Notes: generated by a model from the sequence alone, not told the origin. DNA of 64,000 nt from Acidiphilium sp. C61 (GCF_902712915.1 NZ_CACTIA010000004.1:186001-250000); one strand, 5' to 3'; counted from the first letter of the stretch, positions 25,607 to 35,150 are shown. Numbers and translations: made by a program.

Positions 25607-25930
25607 TCACGGGAACGGGGCCGCCTCACCAGCCGTATCGGGGCAGGGCGGAAGATCGCTGCGGAAGTTCACGAGATCCCTGTTGTCCCGGAAATAGGCG
25701 AGACAGGCATCGAAGCCGCGCTCGATCAGGGGGGCATACTGGCCACGGTGGTCGCCATTCAGGGTGAAGAAACGCTCCATCTGGCCGAGAACCAGGGCCG
25801 TCGTGTCGCCGCCATATATGTCGCGGTCGATGTCGTTGTACGACACATAGAAGCCATTGCCGTTCAGGATCAGGTTCGGGCCCACGCCGCGGTACGCTGG
25901 CGGCGTATTCGGATTGTTCGTGTGGCTCAT
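25607..25930 (-). CDS. Unrecognised 107-aa protein
   Basis: Starts at ATG 25930 with an excellent ribosome-binding site (GAGGAGG, six bases before the start). The protein begins MSHTNNPNTPPAYRGVGP and is rich in Asn, Asp and Tyr (GNGFYVSYNDIDRDIYGGD). No domain recognised. It converges on the orphan antitoxin, but its sequence does not resemble RES or HipA toxins. Confidence 0.7.
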   Translation of the reverse strand: MSHTNNPNTPPAYRGVGPNLILNGNGFYVSYNDIDRDIYGGDTTALVLGQMERFFTLNGDHRGQYAPLIERGFDACLAYFRDNRDLVNFRSDLPPCPDTAGEAAPFP

Positions 25931-25995
25931 GACGTTCCTCCTCAGCCCGGGCCGAATGCCGGGAATTCGAGCAGCCGGCTAGTCGGCTGCTCCTT

Positions 25996-26240
25996 TTGTG
26001 CCATCGCTTCGAAATCGATGCTGAAGATCGGCGCCGGCGCGCTCGGCTCCTCGCCGAGAAGGGCGCCGCCGGGTTCAGCTCCCTCGGGGACGGCTGGGCC
26101 GACGGCACCACCCCGCACGGCCGGCTGATGCTGACCGTCCTTGGCGGCATGGAAGACTTCGAGTGGGAGCTGATCCAGGCCCGCGGCGTACGTATGGGCC
26201 GCAAGCCCAAATTGACCCTTTACCAGCGCCACGAAGCCCT
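25996..26240 (+). pseudogene. Fragment of a serine resolvase/invertase
   Basis: The stretch FSSLGDGWADGTTPHGRLMLTVLGGMEDFEWELI and the following RGVRMGRKPKLT match the middle and hinge of a Hin/Gin-type serine recombinase. The catalytic N-terminus is missing, and about ten residues are deleted between the long helix and the HTH. The frame then runs into AT-rich DNA, so a rearrangement cut it at about 26250. Confidence 0.7.
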
Positions 26241-26255
26241 ACATCGGTCTAGATA

Positions 26256-26681
26256 TCATTTTACGGCTATATGTTTATAGTCAATTTGAAATCTTTTATT
26301 CATATCATATATGATATTTTCCAAATAGTCCTTGTTTATGTACCCTGAATGATAATATATACGATCATTAATCATGATAACAATATTATTCATACAACAA
26401 TGCTTCTCTGGTTCTTTTATTATATCATCTACGGACATGTAACTATCTTTATAATAATATCTAAAATATTTGTTTTTTATCAATAATTCCGGATTATTTC
26501 CAAGTTCATCAATAATAATAATTTCTGGAATCCCAATTTTATAAAAATAATTGACAATTTCAAGAATAAGACTTTTACTTAAAAACGTTTTATTTATAAC
26601 ATAGACGATAGATGTCGTTAATAGCCACTCTTCGATTCGTTCCATCGAAAAAAATCCTAATTCATTTAAGAATGTCAACAT
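26256..26681 (-). CDS. AT-rich 141-aa protein of foreign composition
   Basis: A complete frame rich in Ile, Asn, Lys and Tyr codons ending in A or T, very unlike the GC-rich neighbours. It begins MLTFLNELGFFSMERIEEWLL. I recognise no family. The frame joins directly to the truncated resolvase on the other strand. It may be an import from a low-GC donor or a remnant of a larger gene. Confidence 0.5.
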   Translation of the reverse strand: MLTFLNELGFFSMERIEEWLLTTSIVYVINKTFLSKSLILEIVNYFYKIGIPEIIIIDELGNNPELLIKNKYFRYYYKDSYMSVDDIIKEPEKHCCMNNIVIMINDRIYYHSGYINKDYLENIIYDMNKRFQIDYKHIAVK

Positions 26682-27113
26682 TTTTATATTTCTTTAGTTT
26701 TGCATAATTAAAACTCCATTTTCCAATTTTCTATCATAAATCAAGAAAATTTAACTATAAATTGTCAAAATATTATTATTGCATTTGCCGTCATTCTCAT
26801 AATTTCTAAATGTCCCATTTTGTGATATTTCAATTATGGTTGCCGTGGTTATTATATTAGCGGTCATTTTTGGTCAATATCCTTTGCTATTATCTCTAAT
26901 TATTTCGACTCCGCCCTCAATGGTGATGACTGGAGGGCCGATCGGTGAAAGCCCGTCTGCGACAAAGGAATTTCCCGAAGCGGTGGAGTGCCTCCCATGT
27001 CGACAGAGTGTAGCGTGACGGACGGATTTGCCTGCGCGTCCCGCCACGCATCTTTACAGGCGCCGTATCCGGCTCATTTAAGAGGTGTATTTGTTGACGG
27101 AAGCCCACGCCGA
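26682..27113. other. AT-rich 432-bp gap before yceI
   Basis: The first ~250 bp continue the AT-rich block that starts at about 26250. The rest is GC-rich and should hold the promoter of the yceI-cytochrome b561 pair. No gene is convincing here; the short frame at 26836-27018 has no ribosome-binding site or recognisable product. Confidence 0.5.
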
Positions 27114-27707
27114 ATGCATCGCGCGCCTTCACTCACTGCCGTCATGCTGCTCGCTCTCAGTGCTTTCACACCGGCCCGAGCCGCCGAACTCTATCACCTC
27201 AACCAGAGCAACAGCACCATCCGCTTCAGCGTCGGCACGCTCGGCTTCTTCCGCGCCCGTGGCCATTTCGCGCAGTTCGATGCCACCTTGCTGATCGATC
27301 CCGCACACCCGACCAGCACGAGGGTGAGCGTCACCATCCCCACGGCCTCTGTCGTGACACCTTGGGCGCAGGAAAGTGCGATGATCCGGTCTCCGGATTT
27401 CTTCGATGCCGCGCGCTACGGCAAGATCCGGTTTACCAGCGGAAACGTCACGGCCACGGCACCGGGCCACTACGCGGTCCACGGGCAGCTCACGCTGCGG
27501 GACGTGACGCGACCCGTGATCCTCGCGGCTCAGCTCGTCAAAACCGCAACGGACCCCACGACCGGTGATACGATCGATGATTTCACAATTACCGGCACCG
27601 TCCGCCGCAAGGCATTCGGCATCGTCGCCGACCCGGTTTTCATCGATAACAGGGTCCACATCGTCATCCACGCCCGCATCCTCGTCCTGGCGTCCGGGCA
27701 TGGCTGA
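27114..27707 (+). CDS. yceI: YceI-family periplasmic lipocalin-like protein
   Basis: A 197-aa protein that binds isoprenoid-type lipids in the periplasm. I start it at ATG 27114, which gives a clean signal peptide (MHRAPSLTAVMLLALSAF, cleaved after ARA); the open frame upstream has no such feature. The YceI barrel is evident: YHLNQSNSTIRFSVGTLGFF, FDAARYGKIRFTSG and GQLTLRDVTRPVILAAQL near residues 120-140, then RKAFGI. It overlaps the cytochrome b561 gene by 8 bp, a common pairing. Confidence 0.9.
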   Translation: MHRAPSLTAVMLLALSAFTPARAAELYHLNQSNSTIRFSVGTLGFFRARGHFAQFDATLLIDPAHPTSTRVSVTIPTASVVTPWAQESAMIRSPDFFDAARYGKIRFTSGNVTATAPGHYAVHGQLTLRDVTRPVILAAQLVKTATDPTTGDTIDDFTITGTVRRKAFGIVADPVFIDNRVHIVIHARILVLASGHG

Positions 27708-28287
27708 AGCCTGGCGTCCCGCGCAGCGCCGGCTGCACTGGTGGACCGCCGGCCTCGTCGCCACCGGCTTCGCCATTGCGTGGATCATGGTCGCCGTACC
27801 ACTACGCGATCTGCTGGTGAAGTTCCTCCTCTTCCAGTTGCACAAGACGATCGGCTTGACCGTTTTCGCCCTGGTTGTGTGGCGCCTGGGCTTGCGCAAC
27901 CGCTACGGCCGTCCAGCCGACGCGGACGGGCTGTCCATCGCCGAGCGTCGCGCCGCCGCAGCGGGGCAGGCCCTGCTCTATGGCTTGCTACTGGAGGTCC
28001 CGATCGTCGGCTACCTGACCGCTTGCTCCGCGCCATCGGGTTTCCCGACCCTGTTTCTCGGCGTGATCCCGATCCCCTCGGTGATCGGCCCTGACCCGCA
28101 TCTTTTCGACCTTCTGGTGCCCATCCATCGCTGGTCGGCAATCATCCTGATCGCTCTCGCCGTTGGTCACGCGCTGCAAGCGATCCGCCACCACCGCCGC
28201 GGCCGCCTCCTCCTGCGCCAGATGTGGCGCGCGCCGCCCGCTAACTCGCCGACGTCCTTGGCCCCGATGCACCTCCCCCCCGTGTGA
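27700..28287 (+). CDS. Cytochrome b561-family membrane protein
   Basis: A 195-aa four-helix dihaem cytochrome b. Start at ATG 27700 (MAEAWRPAQRRLHWW), inside the end of yceI. Haem ligand candidates are His in RRLHWWTAG, LHKTIGL, PIHRWSA and VGHALQAIRHH. Hydrophobic helices lie at about residues 15-35, 42-60, 88-110 and 142-165. With YceI it may pass electrons from quinol to a periplasmic lipid-bound acceptor; partner and substrate are unknown. Confidence 0.88.
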   Translation: MAEAWRPAQRRLHWWTAGLVATGFAIAWIMVAVPLRDLLVKFLLFQLHKTIGLTVFALVVWRLGLRNRYGRPADADGLSIAERRAAAAGQALLYGLLLEVPIVGYLTACSAPSGFPTLFLGVIPIPSVIGPDPHLFDLLVPIHRWSAIILIALAVGHALQAIRHHRRGRLLLRQMWRAPPANSPTSLAPMHLPPV

Positions 28288-28817
28288 AATCGGGGTTGGC
28301 AGTCACCTGCGGCCCTCATCACGACAGCTTCGTCGGCGCAATCAAACCCGTGACGATCATCATCGAGGTATATGCGCCGCCGGCGCGACCGATGCTTATA
28401 GGTACGGATCGTCCCGATTCATCATATGCCGTGTCTTCTGGGCAAGACGATAACCGTCTACCGGGCTGCGGTCTTCGATACAGTCGAACGTGTCACTGGG
28501 AGCAAGACTGCTGCCGTCGCTGACATACTTGCCGCGACTACGCAGATCGCCTCGCTCAAACCCAGGAACAGCCGGAGTAGAGGCCACAGCCAACGGTTGT
28601 GCAAATTCGCCCAAGTCCCGCCGTTTGAATCAAATAATTATCCATATAAATCAGATGAATATGGAATATCGTAATATTTTGTTACGATCTGCAGCTCTTC
28701 GCAAAATGTATCCCAACCAAGAATGTGCTACTATGGGTTGCATAAATGAAAGATTTTATATATTTAGCAATATCGTGGGTAAGCGTGAAATTTGTCATTT
28801 CATAGGGATAATCCAAA
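28288..28817. other. 530-bp gap, GC-rich then AT-rich
   Basis: No gene is convincing. The first 340 bp are GC-rich with short frames on both strands only. From about 28630 the sequence turns AT-rich, which marks the second AT-rich patch of this region. A promoter for the small gene at 28818 would lie in the AT-rich part. Confidence 0.5.
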
Positions 28818-29060
28818 ATGATTAATTCGGCAGATTCACAAACAGAGGGCAAGTCGATGTCCGAGTTCGGTCACGATGAAAAAAGTATATATATTAGGGC
28901 TGTCGAATATTTGAGGCAAGCTGCAGTGCTTCTGGTAAGTATAAATCAAACAAAAGATAGTTTGATAATCGATAACCTTGCAAATATCATCGAGAATAGA
29001 CCAAATATATCCAGAAAATCAGCTTCTTTAGCCGGACGTCGGCTGCATAAGAAAGTTTGA
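28818..29060 (+). CDS. Unrecognised 80-aa protein in AT-rich DNA
   Basis: Begins MINSADSQTEGKSMSEFGHD, with a second possible start at MSEF (28857). The rest is a helical segment (RAVEYLRQAAVLLVSINQ) and a basic C-terminus. The DNA is AT-rich. No ribosome-binding site stands out. No family recognised. Confidence 0.4.
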   Translation: MINSADSQTEGKSMSEFGHDEKSIYIRAVEYLRQAAVLLVSINQTKDSLIIDNLANIIENRPNISRKSASLAGRRLHKKV

Positions 29061-29219
29061 TTTTGCCACATAAAATGTGGATTTATATAATTCTATATAG
29101 TTTCCATCTTTTTTAATCTTGTCGATAGATAATTACTCATAACCGTATCTATTTGAAATTATTTCTGAAAAATATAACTAAATAAAAATATTACTATCGA
29201 TATATTTCATGATATAAAT

Positions 29220-29516
29220 TTATTTTTTCTCATTTTTTGAAATATATTGCTCTACAAGCCTCATTGCTTGTGAATATTTTTTAAAGTCTACAATGCCGTT
29301 TTCATCTTTTAATATAATCCATCCACTTCTTTTACTATTATGGAAATTTGGCACCATAGCCTGCCAGCGAAAGCCAACTTTGGTCCAATTGAGAGTGATC
29401 TCACAGCCATCAGTACGATTAAACCGCGACCAGCCGGATCGCAGCCAGAGCTTCGTCGCGTCGTTTGGAATCGGCAGGTCCAGCATTACGGGCAGCTTTC
29501 CTTTCTCGCTCGGCAT
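29220..29516 (-). CDS. Unrecognised 98-aa protein
   Basis: Start taken at ATG 29516 (MPSEKGKLPVMLDLP); a GTG 42 bp upstream is possible. The protein has a regular pattern of Trp and Arg (WLRSGWSRFN, GFRWQAMVPNF). The first two thirds are GC-rich and the last third AT-rich, so a composition boundary crosses the gene at about 29340. No family recognised. Confidence 0.5.
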   Translation of the reverse strand: MPSEKGKLPVMLDLPIPNDATKLWLRSGWSRFNRTDGCEITLNWTKVGFRWQAMVPNFHNSKRSGWIILKDENGIVDFKKYSQAMRLVEQYISKNEKK

Positions 29517-29670
29517 GTAGCATATTTCCCAAGCGAGTTGCACAGCGCCAAGGCACACGAAGCGTCCTCTATCTTACCGGGCCGCAGCCTCGGATGTCCG
29601 AGCCTCGATGCACACCAGAACGCCGCATTCTCAGACCTCATCACCTCTTTCAACCATGGCCCTTCATCAT

Positions 29671-30636
29671 TCAATTCCACTCATTTGTCGCGTGGATCCT
29701 GCCGCCGGACTGCAATGAGCGTGCGTCTAAAGCGTGCCGAAGATAACCTGCTCGACCATTCCCCTTCACTTGATAAAGCCCTAGGTCAGCCTTCCGTAAC
29801 AGTGCGTCTGGTCCATCACCGTCTTCCGGGAAAAGAGCGATCCCGACAGATGCAGAGATAGTAAGTTCGATGGAGCCGAACGGGATGGGTCTGCTGACCG
29901 CATGTACAACACGGTCGGCCAATTCGTGTGCCTGGTCAGGATGGTCGACGTTGGCTTGGACGATACAAAATTCGTCGCCGCCAAGCCGAGCCACAACGTC
30001 GTTTCTACGAATGGTGTCCGTCAGCCTTTTGGCAACGACACACAAGATTTGGTCGCCGGCCTGATGACCAAACCTATCGTTGATCGACTTGAAGCCATCG
30101 AGGTCCAGAAGCAAGATCGCAAATCCCTGCGCATTGGCAGTAGAAACGGTGACAGCTTCCTCGAGGCGCTGATTGAGATGGCTTCGGTTGGCCAGGCCGG
30201 TCAGTGTGTCATGGAGGGCGCGGTGCGTGGCATTTTTTTCGGCTTCACGAAACCGGGTTACGTCCATCAAGACATTGATAACAAATGGAGTTTCGCACCC
30301 AGCCTGTTGTAGGTGAATCAATCGCTTGTAGATCAAAAAAATATGTTGCTCACCCCTGCCATCGGTTAAAATCTCCTCGTTTTCATATGGCTGGCCGCTC
30401 GAAAATATTTCATCCGTAATCTTACGGGAGGCGTCGATATTCTTATTTGGAATTATAAAATCATCAGTTTTTCTGAGAAAAACTTCGATTGAACAATTAA
30501 AAAGATCACACATAGATTTATTTACAGCAAAAAATCGATAGTTTGAAGCTATTATGAAAATTGGAATTGGTAAATAATTTATTATTTTATGAATTTGATT
30601 TATATCAACATTTTCTAATACTTTTGTAATATCCAT
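29671..30636 (-). CDS. PAS-GGDEF diguanylate cyclase
   Basis: A 321-aa predicted c-di-GMP synthase. A PAS sensor domain covers about residues 15-130, followed by the linker ATHRALHDTLTGLANRSHLNQRL, which opens the GGDEF domain. The active site RLGGDEFCIV is intact at about residue 215; an RxxD inhibitory site is not clear. It has no membrane segment. The PAS-coding end (about 30310-30636) is AT-rich while the GGDEF part is GC-rich, so the gene looks like a fusion of DNA from two sources or a locus crossed by a recombination boundary. Confidence 0.9.
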   Translation of the reverse strand: MDITKVLENVDINQIHKIINYLPIPIFIIASNYRFFAVNKSMCDLFNCSIEVFLRKTDDFIIPNKNIDASRKITDEIFSSGQPYENEEILTDGRGEQHIFLIYKRLIHLQQAGCETPFVINVLMDVTRFREAEKNATHRALHDTLTGLANRSHLNQRLEEAVTVSTANAQGFAILLLDLDGFKSINDRFGHQAGDQILCVVAKRLTDTIRRNDVVARLGGDEFCIVQANVDHPDQAHELADRVVHAVSRPIPFGSIELTISASVGIALFPEDGDGPDALLRKADLGLYQVKGNGRAGYLRHALDARSLQSGGRIHATNEWN

Positions 30637-31338
30637 TTTACTTTACCACATATAGACGATACTTCAGAATTTATTGAAGTATCACTTTTCACGTTAAGAC
30701 TCATATCAATTCGTAGACCAGTTTACTTTTTTGTTTACCCTTTCACGATTCCAAGAAAATTCTCTTCTTGGAGGTTATTACGTGTGGCTATTGGACGTAT
30801 CTGAGCCGCTAGATGACATTTGTGTAAAGAAAGATTACCAAATGCACGTGTAAGGTCAAGAGTTATCCAAAAATCAACCGTAGGTTCGGGCTACGGGTTC
30901 GTGCAAATGTCTGCCCAACGGACCAGCGCCTGTGCGCTGCCGGCACCCGAGAGATGGCTTCCGGCTGCCTGACAAAACCCTTGCGCTCATCAATGATTCA
31001 AAAAAGGCCGGCCGATGCTGAGCCGTAACCTGGTAATCATTTAGCGGCGTCAGCCTGTAACGGCTCTGTTCCCATCCAGGGGCTCCACGTCCATCGGCAT
31101 TACGCCAGGCAGATTCATCTGTCCGTCCCTCAACCAAGGCCGGACACTAATCCCAGACGGAGTAAATTATCCTGGCAGGTCACCATCTTGCGTCCGTTAT
31201 GGTCGTCCGGGGTTCATGTGAGTCGTCTTACTGGCTGTGCGATATGGTGAGGGATGAGGATTGAGGTTCTCCAAAATGTCGATATTGTTTGTTTCGAAAG
31301 GCGAATTTAAGAGAAGATTCTAGTCAAGAGAGGACGCC
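30637..31338. other. 702-bp gap with no supported gene
   Basis: The first ~240 bp are AT-rich and contain the promoter side of the PAS-GGDEF gene. The rest is of mixed composition. The minus-strand frame at 30874-31137 has no start context or known product and may be insertion-sequence debris. AGAGAGGA just before 31339 is the ribosome-binding site of the next gene. Confidence 0.5.
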
Positions 31339-31839
31339 ATGTCGGGCATTATGCCGCCTCCATTACCTTCTCCCTCACAGAGCTTTGCCTCGGCTCTTCG
31401 GGCATTCCTTGACACACTGATCGCCGTGGCGGCTTGGCGCGGTGAAGATTTCCGTCAGGTGTGGGTTGTTGAATCGGCCAAGGCAATTCGGTCAGCCATG
31501 GAGCAGGGGCCAATATGGCCGACGATGGAAGACCTCATTCCTGACGATGATGACTTTCTGAGCAAGGTGACATTTGATGTTCTTGAAACAGAGATGCTTT
31601 ATGTGGCCTTCCGGTACCGCCGCCTTTTGCCTGAAGAGAGCCGCAAGGTCGTCGCGAGCGTGGAAGAGCGATTTGCAGGTGTCCAGGAGGGTGATCCGAC
31701 CGCGCCCGACGCTGTTGATGACATTGAGACAGTGAAAGGAAGCATTGAGAGACAAATCAAGAAACTTCCAAAGTGGCTGCAGCGCATTCTTGAAGTTCTG
31801 ATGGAGCTTCTCAAGCTGACAAAGGGTATGGTTCACTGA
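31339..31839 (+). CDS. Unrecognised 166-aa protein
   Basis: A complete gene with a good ribosome-binding site (AGAGAGGA). A Pro-rich start is followed by helices and an acidic middle (LIPDDDDFLSKV) and a C-terminal amphipathic stretch (KLPKWLQRILEVLMELLKL). No family is recognised and no signal peptide is present. It stands alone, upstream of a strong inverted repeat. Confidence 0.6.
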   Translation: MSGIMPPPLPSPSQSFASALRAFLDTLIAVAAWRGEDFRQVWVVESAKAIRSAMEQGPIWPTMEDLIPDDDDFLSKVTFDVLETEMLYVAFRYRRLLPEESRKVVASVEERFAGVQEGDPTAPDAVDDIETVKGSIERQIKKLPKWLQRILEVLMELLKLTKGMVH

Positions 31840-31987
31840 TTTGTACGGCACCGCGGCGCAGAGCGTCGTCGAATTTACTAACCTAGAGCACGTCTGGTTT
31901 TCAACGGCGGGCGACTCACGGTCGGATTCATTGCCACGATCTGATCGGTATTGAGCAGATATGTCCGATTGTCCCTTGCGCTATATT

Positions 31988-32015
31988 GCGCATGATAACG
32001 TCCTTTATCATGCGC
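31988..32015. repeat. 11-bp perfect inverted repeat
   Basis: GCGCATGATAA and TTATCATGCGC enclose six bases. A stem of 11 bp with a short loop is strong enough to be a terminator for the 166-aa gene or an operator for the exporter downstream. No T-run follows. Confidence 0.45.
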
Positions 32016-32100
32016 GACGTTCAACCCGCGACGTTCGGTAATTGAAGAGTTTCGGAAATCGAACAGCCCCTCCCGGTCCTACGCCCTGTCTTTAGCCGGG

Positions 32101-32649
32101 TTGGCGCTGGCGAATTTCGTGGGGATCGTAAGCCCCGGGCAGGCGTTTCTGATGGTGAGCCGGGCGGCGGCGGTGGCGGCGTGTTTCGGCATGGCGATGG
32201 CGATGGCGATGGCACGGTATGCATCGCTTTACCGGGCGATCCAGATCGTGGGCGGGCTGTATTTGATCTGGCTCGGGGTCGGAGCGTCGCGGGCCAAGCC
32301 GCGTTCGGCCGAGACGGGCGCAGTTTCAGCGCGGCCGGCGGGGCTGACGCGCGGGATTTTGACCGGAGCGGTGCTCAATCTGGGCAATCTGAAGATCGTG
32401 ATCTTCTTCACCAGTATTTTCGTGGCGCTGCTGCCGGCCTCGGCGCCGCTCTGGGTGCGGCTGGCGGCGACGGCGATCGTCGGCGCGCAGGAGGCGGCCT
32501 GGTATATTCTGGTGGCCATGTTGTTTTCGCGGCCTCGGGCGCAGGTGGCTTATCGGCGGGCGGGCGTTTGGATCGAGCGGGTGGTAGGGACGGTTTTGTT
32601 CGGGATCCGGGCGGATATCGTCGTCGCGAGTGTGAAATCGGGCGTGTGA
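32101..32649 (+). pseudogene. Decayed LysE/RhtB-type exporter
   Basis: The start NFVGIVSPGQAFLMVSR and the C-terminal helices (LTRGILTGAVLNLGNLKIVIFFTSIF) are those of the LysE amino-acid exporter family. About 25 residues between SR and the second helix block are replaced by a short Ala/Met repeat. No ATG is available: the frame upstream is closed by TAA at 32038. It is probably not functional, although the TTG at 32101 is a formal start. Confidence 0.65.
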
Positions 32650-32655
32650 GGGCGC

Positions 32656-33500
32656 TCACCCCAGACGGAGCACGGTGGCACCCGCCGCGATGATGGCGAT
32701 GGCGGTGAGGCCGCGGCTTCCCGGGCGTTCATGCAGGAACCACCAGGCGAAGAGCACTCCGAACAGCGGGCGGTTTCGCGCAGGGCGGCGATGGCGCCGA
32801 TCGGGGCCTGGGTCATTGCCCAGAGGGCCAGGGCGTAGGAGGCGATGGAGCAGGCGCCGCCGCCGAAGCCGCGCAGAAGCGGGCCCGGTTTCAGGGCCGC
32901 GCGCAGGCGGGTGGGGCTGAAGCGGGCGAGGATGAGGATCGCCGGGATGGCGGGGAGCACGAAGGTCCATAGCGCATAGGCGAGGGGGGCTTCGGAAAGG
33001 CGGACGCCGACGCCATCATTGGCGGTGTAGAGGGCGATGATAATGGCATTTGCCAGGGCGAGCACCAAGGCGCGGCCTTCCCCCGCCTCGCCGCGCCGGC
33101 GGGCGAGCAGGCCGACGCCTGCCGAGATGAGCAGCAGGCCGCACCAGCCGGCGCCCCCGAGGGTTTCGCCGAGGAAGATTGTGGCGATCAGCGCGGTCAG
33201 CGCCGGGGCGGTGCCGCGCATTACCGGATAGATGAGGCTGACGGCGCCGCGCGCATAGGCTTCGCCGACGAGGTTGAAATAGACGATGTGCAGCAGTGCC
33301 GTCGCCAGCAGATGCGGCCAGGCGGCGGCGCGGGGCTGTGGCAGGAAGGGCAGCGTGGCACCGGCAATGACGGCGCCGCCTAGGATGAGACCGATTGTCG
33401 CGCTGCGGCGGTCGGCGCCGCCGCGAATGGCGACATTCCAGGCGGCGTGCAGCGCGGCGCCCGCCAGGACCGCCGTTATCGCCCAGGGCGGGATCGTCAT
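32656..33500 (-). pseudogene. Frameshifted DMT-family (EamA) exporter
   Basis: The N-terminal 240 residues form a ten-helix drug/metabolite transporter with two EamA halves (first half ending GETLGGAGWCGLLLISAGVG). Near 32780 one base is missing, after GAIAALRET. The expected end, LFGVLFAWWFLHERPGSRG, is present but in another frame that stops at 32656. A single-base sequencing error would look the same. Confidence 0.75.
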
Positions 33501-33603
33501 GGCATGATGATGCTCCGTTGGTTCGGAGGAGCATCACCATGGAATCGGCGCAGGGTCGAGGGTTTAGGCGCTGGCGGCATCGAGTGCCGCGATGGCGGCC
33601 GCG

Positions 33604-34182
33604 CTATTGGTGTTTCTCCAAGGCCCGGTAGAGGGTGGCCCGGTGGACGCCCAGCAAGCGGGCAACCTCGGCCACGGATTTGCCGTCCGCCTCGATGAGC
33701 TGACGGGCATGAGCGATCTGGTCGGTCGCGAGAGCAGGCCGCGGCCCAAAGCGCACACCGCGCGCCTTGGCTGCGATCCTGCCGGTGCTGGTGCGCTCGA
33801 CAATAAGGGACCGCTCGAAATCGGCCATGCCGGCGAACACGGTGAGCACCATGCGGCCGGCCGGCGTCGTGGTATCGGCCCACGGCTCGGCCAGTGAGCG
33901 CAAGCCGGCGCCAGCCTCTTTGATACGCTCGGCGACCTCCAACAGGTCGCGGGTGGAACGGGCCAGGCGATCCAGGCGCGTGACCGTCACCACGTCACCG
34001 GCACGCAGGTGATCGAGCAGGCGTGCCAATTCTGGCCGGTCATGCTTTGCCCCGCTGACCTTTTCCTCGAAAATGCGGGTGCAGCCAGCCTCCCGCAGCG
34101 TCGCGCGCTGCTGGGCGAGATCCTGGCCCTGAGTGGAGACGCGGGCGTAGCCGATCAAGGGGCCGGTTGCAGACTTGTTCAT
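33604..34182 (-). CDS. Serine resolvase/invertase
   Basis: A 192-aa site-specific recombinase. The catalytic Ser16 is in GYARVSTQGQ, the Arg motif is in VTRLDRLARSTRDL, and the C-terminus carries a HTH (SVAEVARLLGVHRATLYRAL). It is complete. A candidate res site with repeated GCGACA lies directly upstream (34204-34306). It could resolve cointegrates or dimers of this replicon, or be left from a Tn3-like element, although no tnpA is present. Confidence 0.92.
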   Translation of the reverse strand: MNKSATGPLIGYARVSTQGQDLAQQRATLREAGCTRIFEEKVSGAKHDRPELARLLDHLRAGDVVTVTRLDRLARSTRDLLEVAERIKEAGAGLRSLAEPWADTTTPAGRMVLTVFAGMADFERSLIVERTSTGRIAAKARGVRFGPRPALATDQIAHARQLIEADGKSVAEVARLLGVHRATLYRALEKHQ

Positions 34183-34203
34183 GCACGCTCCTGTTGCACA
34201 TTA

Positions 34204-34306
34204 TGTCGCGCAATGAATACAACATGCGACAAAGATATGCGACAGGAAAAAGCCTGGCAGACCGGGCGGTTGCCTATGTGTGGCAGGTTTTACAAGATAC
34301 GCGACA
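34204..34306. promoter_or_regulatory. Candidate res site for the serine resolvase
   Basis: TGTCGC (34204) and GCGACA (34226-34231) form an inverted repeat spanning exactly 28 bp, the length of a resolvase subsite I. Further GCGACA copies lie at 34239-34244 and 34301-34306, the last preceded by TGTGTG 30 bp before, as in subsites II/III. Position just upstream of the recombinase gene is the usual one. Binding is inferred. Confidence 0.5.
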
Positions 34307-34355
34307 ATTGATTGGGTCCGTAGGAGGGCCTCGATTACGCTTGGTTCGTGCCGAA

Positions 34356-34964
34356 TCAGTAACCAACGGTGAAACGCTGACGCACGTGCCGCGGTGCCTC
34401 TAACTCGTCAACGAGAGCCATGGCATAATCCTCGAATGAGATGCTGCTACCCTGTTCATTGCTGAGCAATTTGTCCTTCCCAAGCCGGAATTTTCCCGTG
34501 CGCGTGCCTGGGATGAACATCACGGAAGGCGACAAGAAAGTCCAATCCAACTGTTGTTCCTCGTGCAGCATATCGAGGAAGGCCACCCCGGCAGATGCTT
34601 CAGGTTTCACTGCTGCCGGAATTCGGGGTGTGTCGATCAACCTGACGCCGGGGGCTACTTCGAGGCTTCCCGCGCCGCCCACCACAAGATACCGGCTGAC
34701 TCCGGATTGGCGTACTGCCCCGATCAGTTTGTGGGGGTCGCTTGCCGTGAAATGGATGGCGCTGATGACAGCATCGTGTCCTGCGACCAGGTTGGCGATC
34801 TGCTTCTGATCGAGAACATCCCCTTGCTTTGCGGTGACGCCGGGGAGCGACGGAACACGTTCAGGATTACGCACGATGGCGGTGACCTGATGGCCTCTCT
34901 GGACAAGCTCGCGCAAAATTCGTGAACCGGCACTCCCGGTCGCGCCGATGAGGGCAACACGCAT
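34356..34964 (-). CDS. NAD(P)-binding NmrA/SDR-like reductase
   Basis: A 202-aa atypical short-chain dehydrogenase. Rossmann motif GATGSAGSR is at residues 7-15, with IVRNPERV after the second strand. It resembles YwnB/NmrA-like NAD(P)H-binding proteins, often partners of HxlR or PadR regulators; a PadR gene is the next gene upstream on this strand. The ribosome-binding site AAGGAGAT lies five bases before ATG 34964. Substrate unknown. Confidence 0.85.
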   Translation of the reverse strand: MRVALIGATGSAGSRILRELVQRGHQVTAIVRNPERVPSLPGVTAKQGDVLDQKQIANLVAGHDAVISAIHFTASDPHKLIGAVRQSGVSRYLVVGGAGSLEVAPGVRLIDTPRIPAAVKPEASAGVAFLDMLHEEQQLDWTFLSPSVMFIPGTRTGKFRLGKDKLLSNEQGSSISFEDYAMALVDELEAPRHVRQRFTVGY

Positions 34965-35150
34965 TGTGGATCTCCTTTATGGATTGTCTACAGAAATAAT
35001 GTGCTGATTCTGCAATATGATTGGCTTCAGTATAAGCAGTGCCTGGTTACGTTGATTGTGCATTAACAACCTGCACCTGCTGGTGCCCAAGCGATATCAA
35101 GCGTCTCACGAAACGCAACGCGGGTGAGGTGAAGGGCCATGACGTATTCA

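Noticed and set aside
25607..25930. The 107-aa gene as the missing RES toxin of the orphan antitoxin
   Set aside because: Wrong orientation and no RES-like residues or length; no evidence for a toxin-antitoxin pair.
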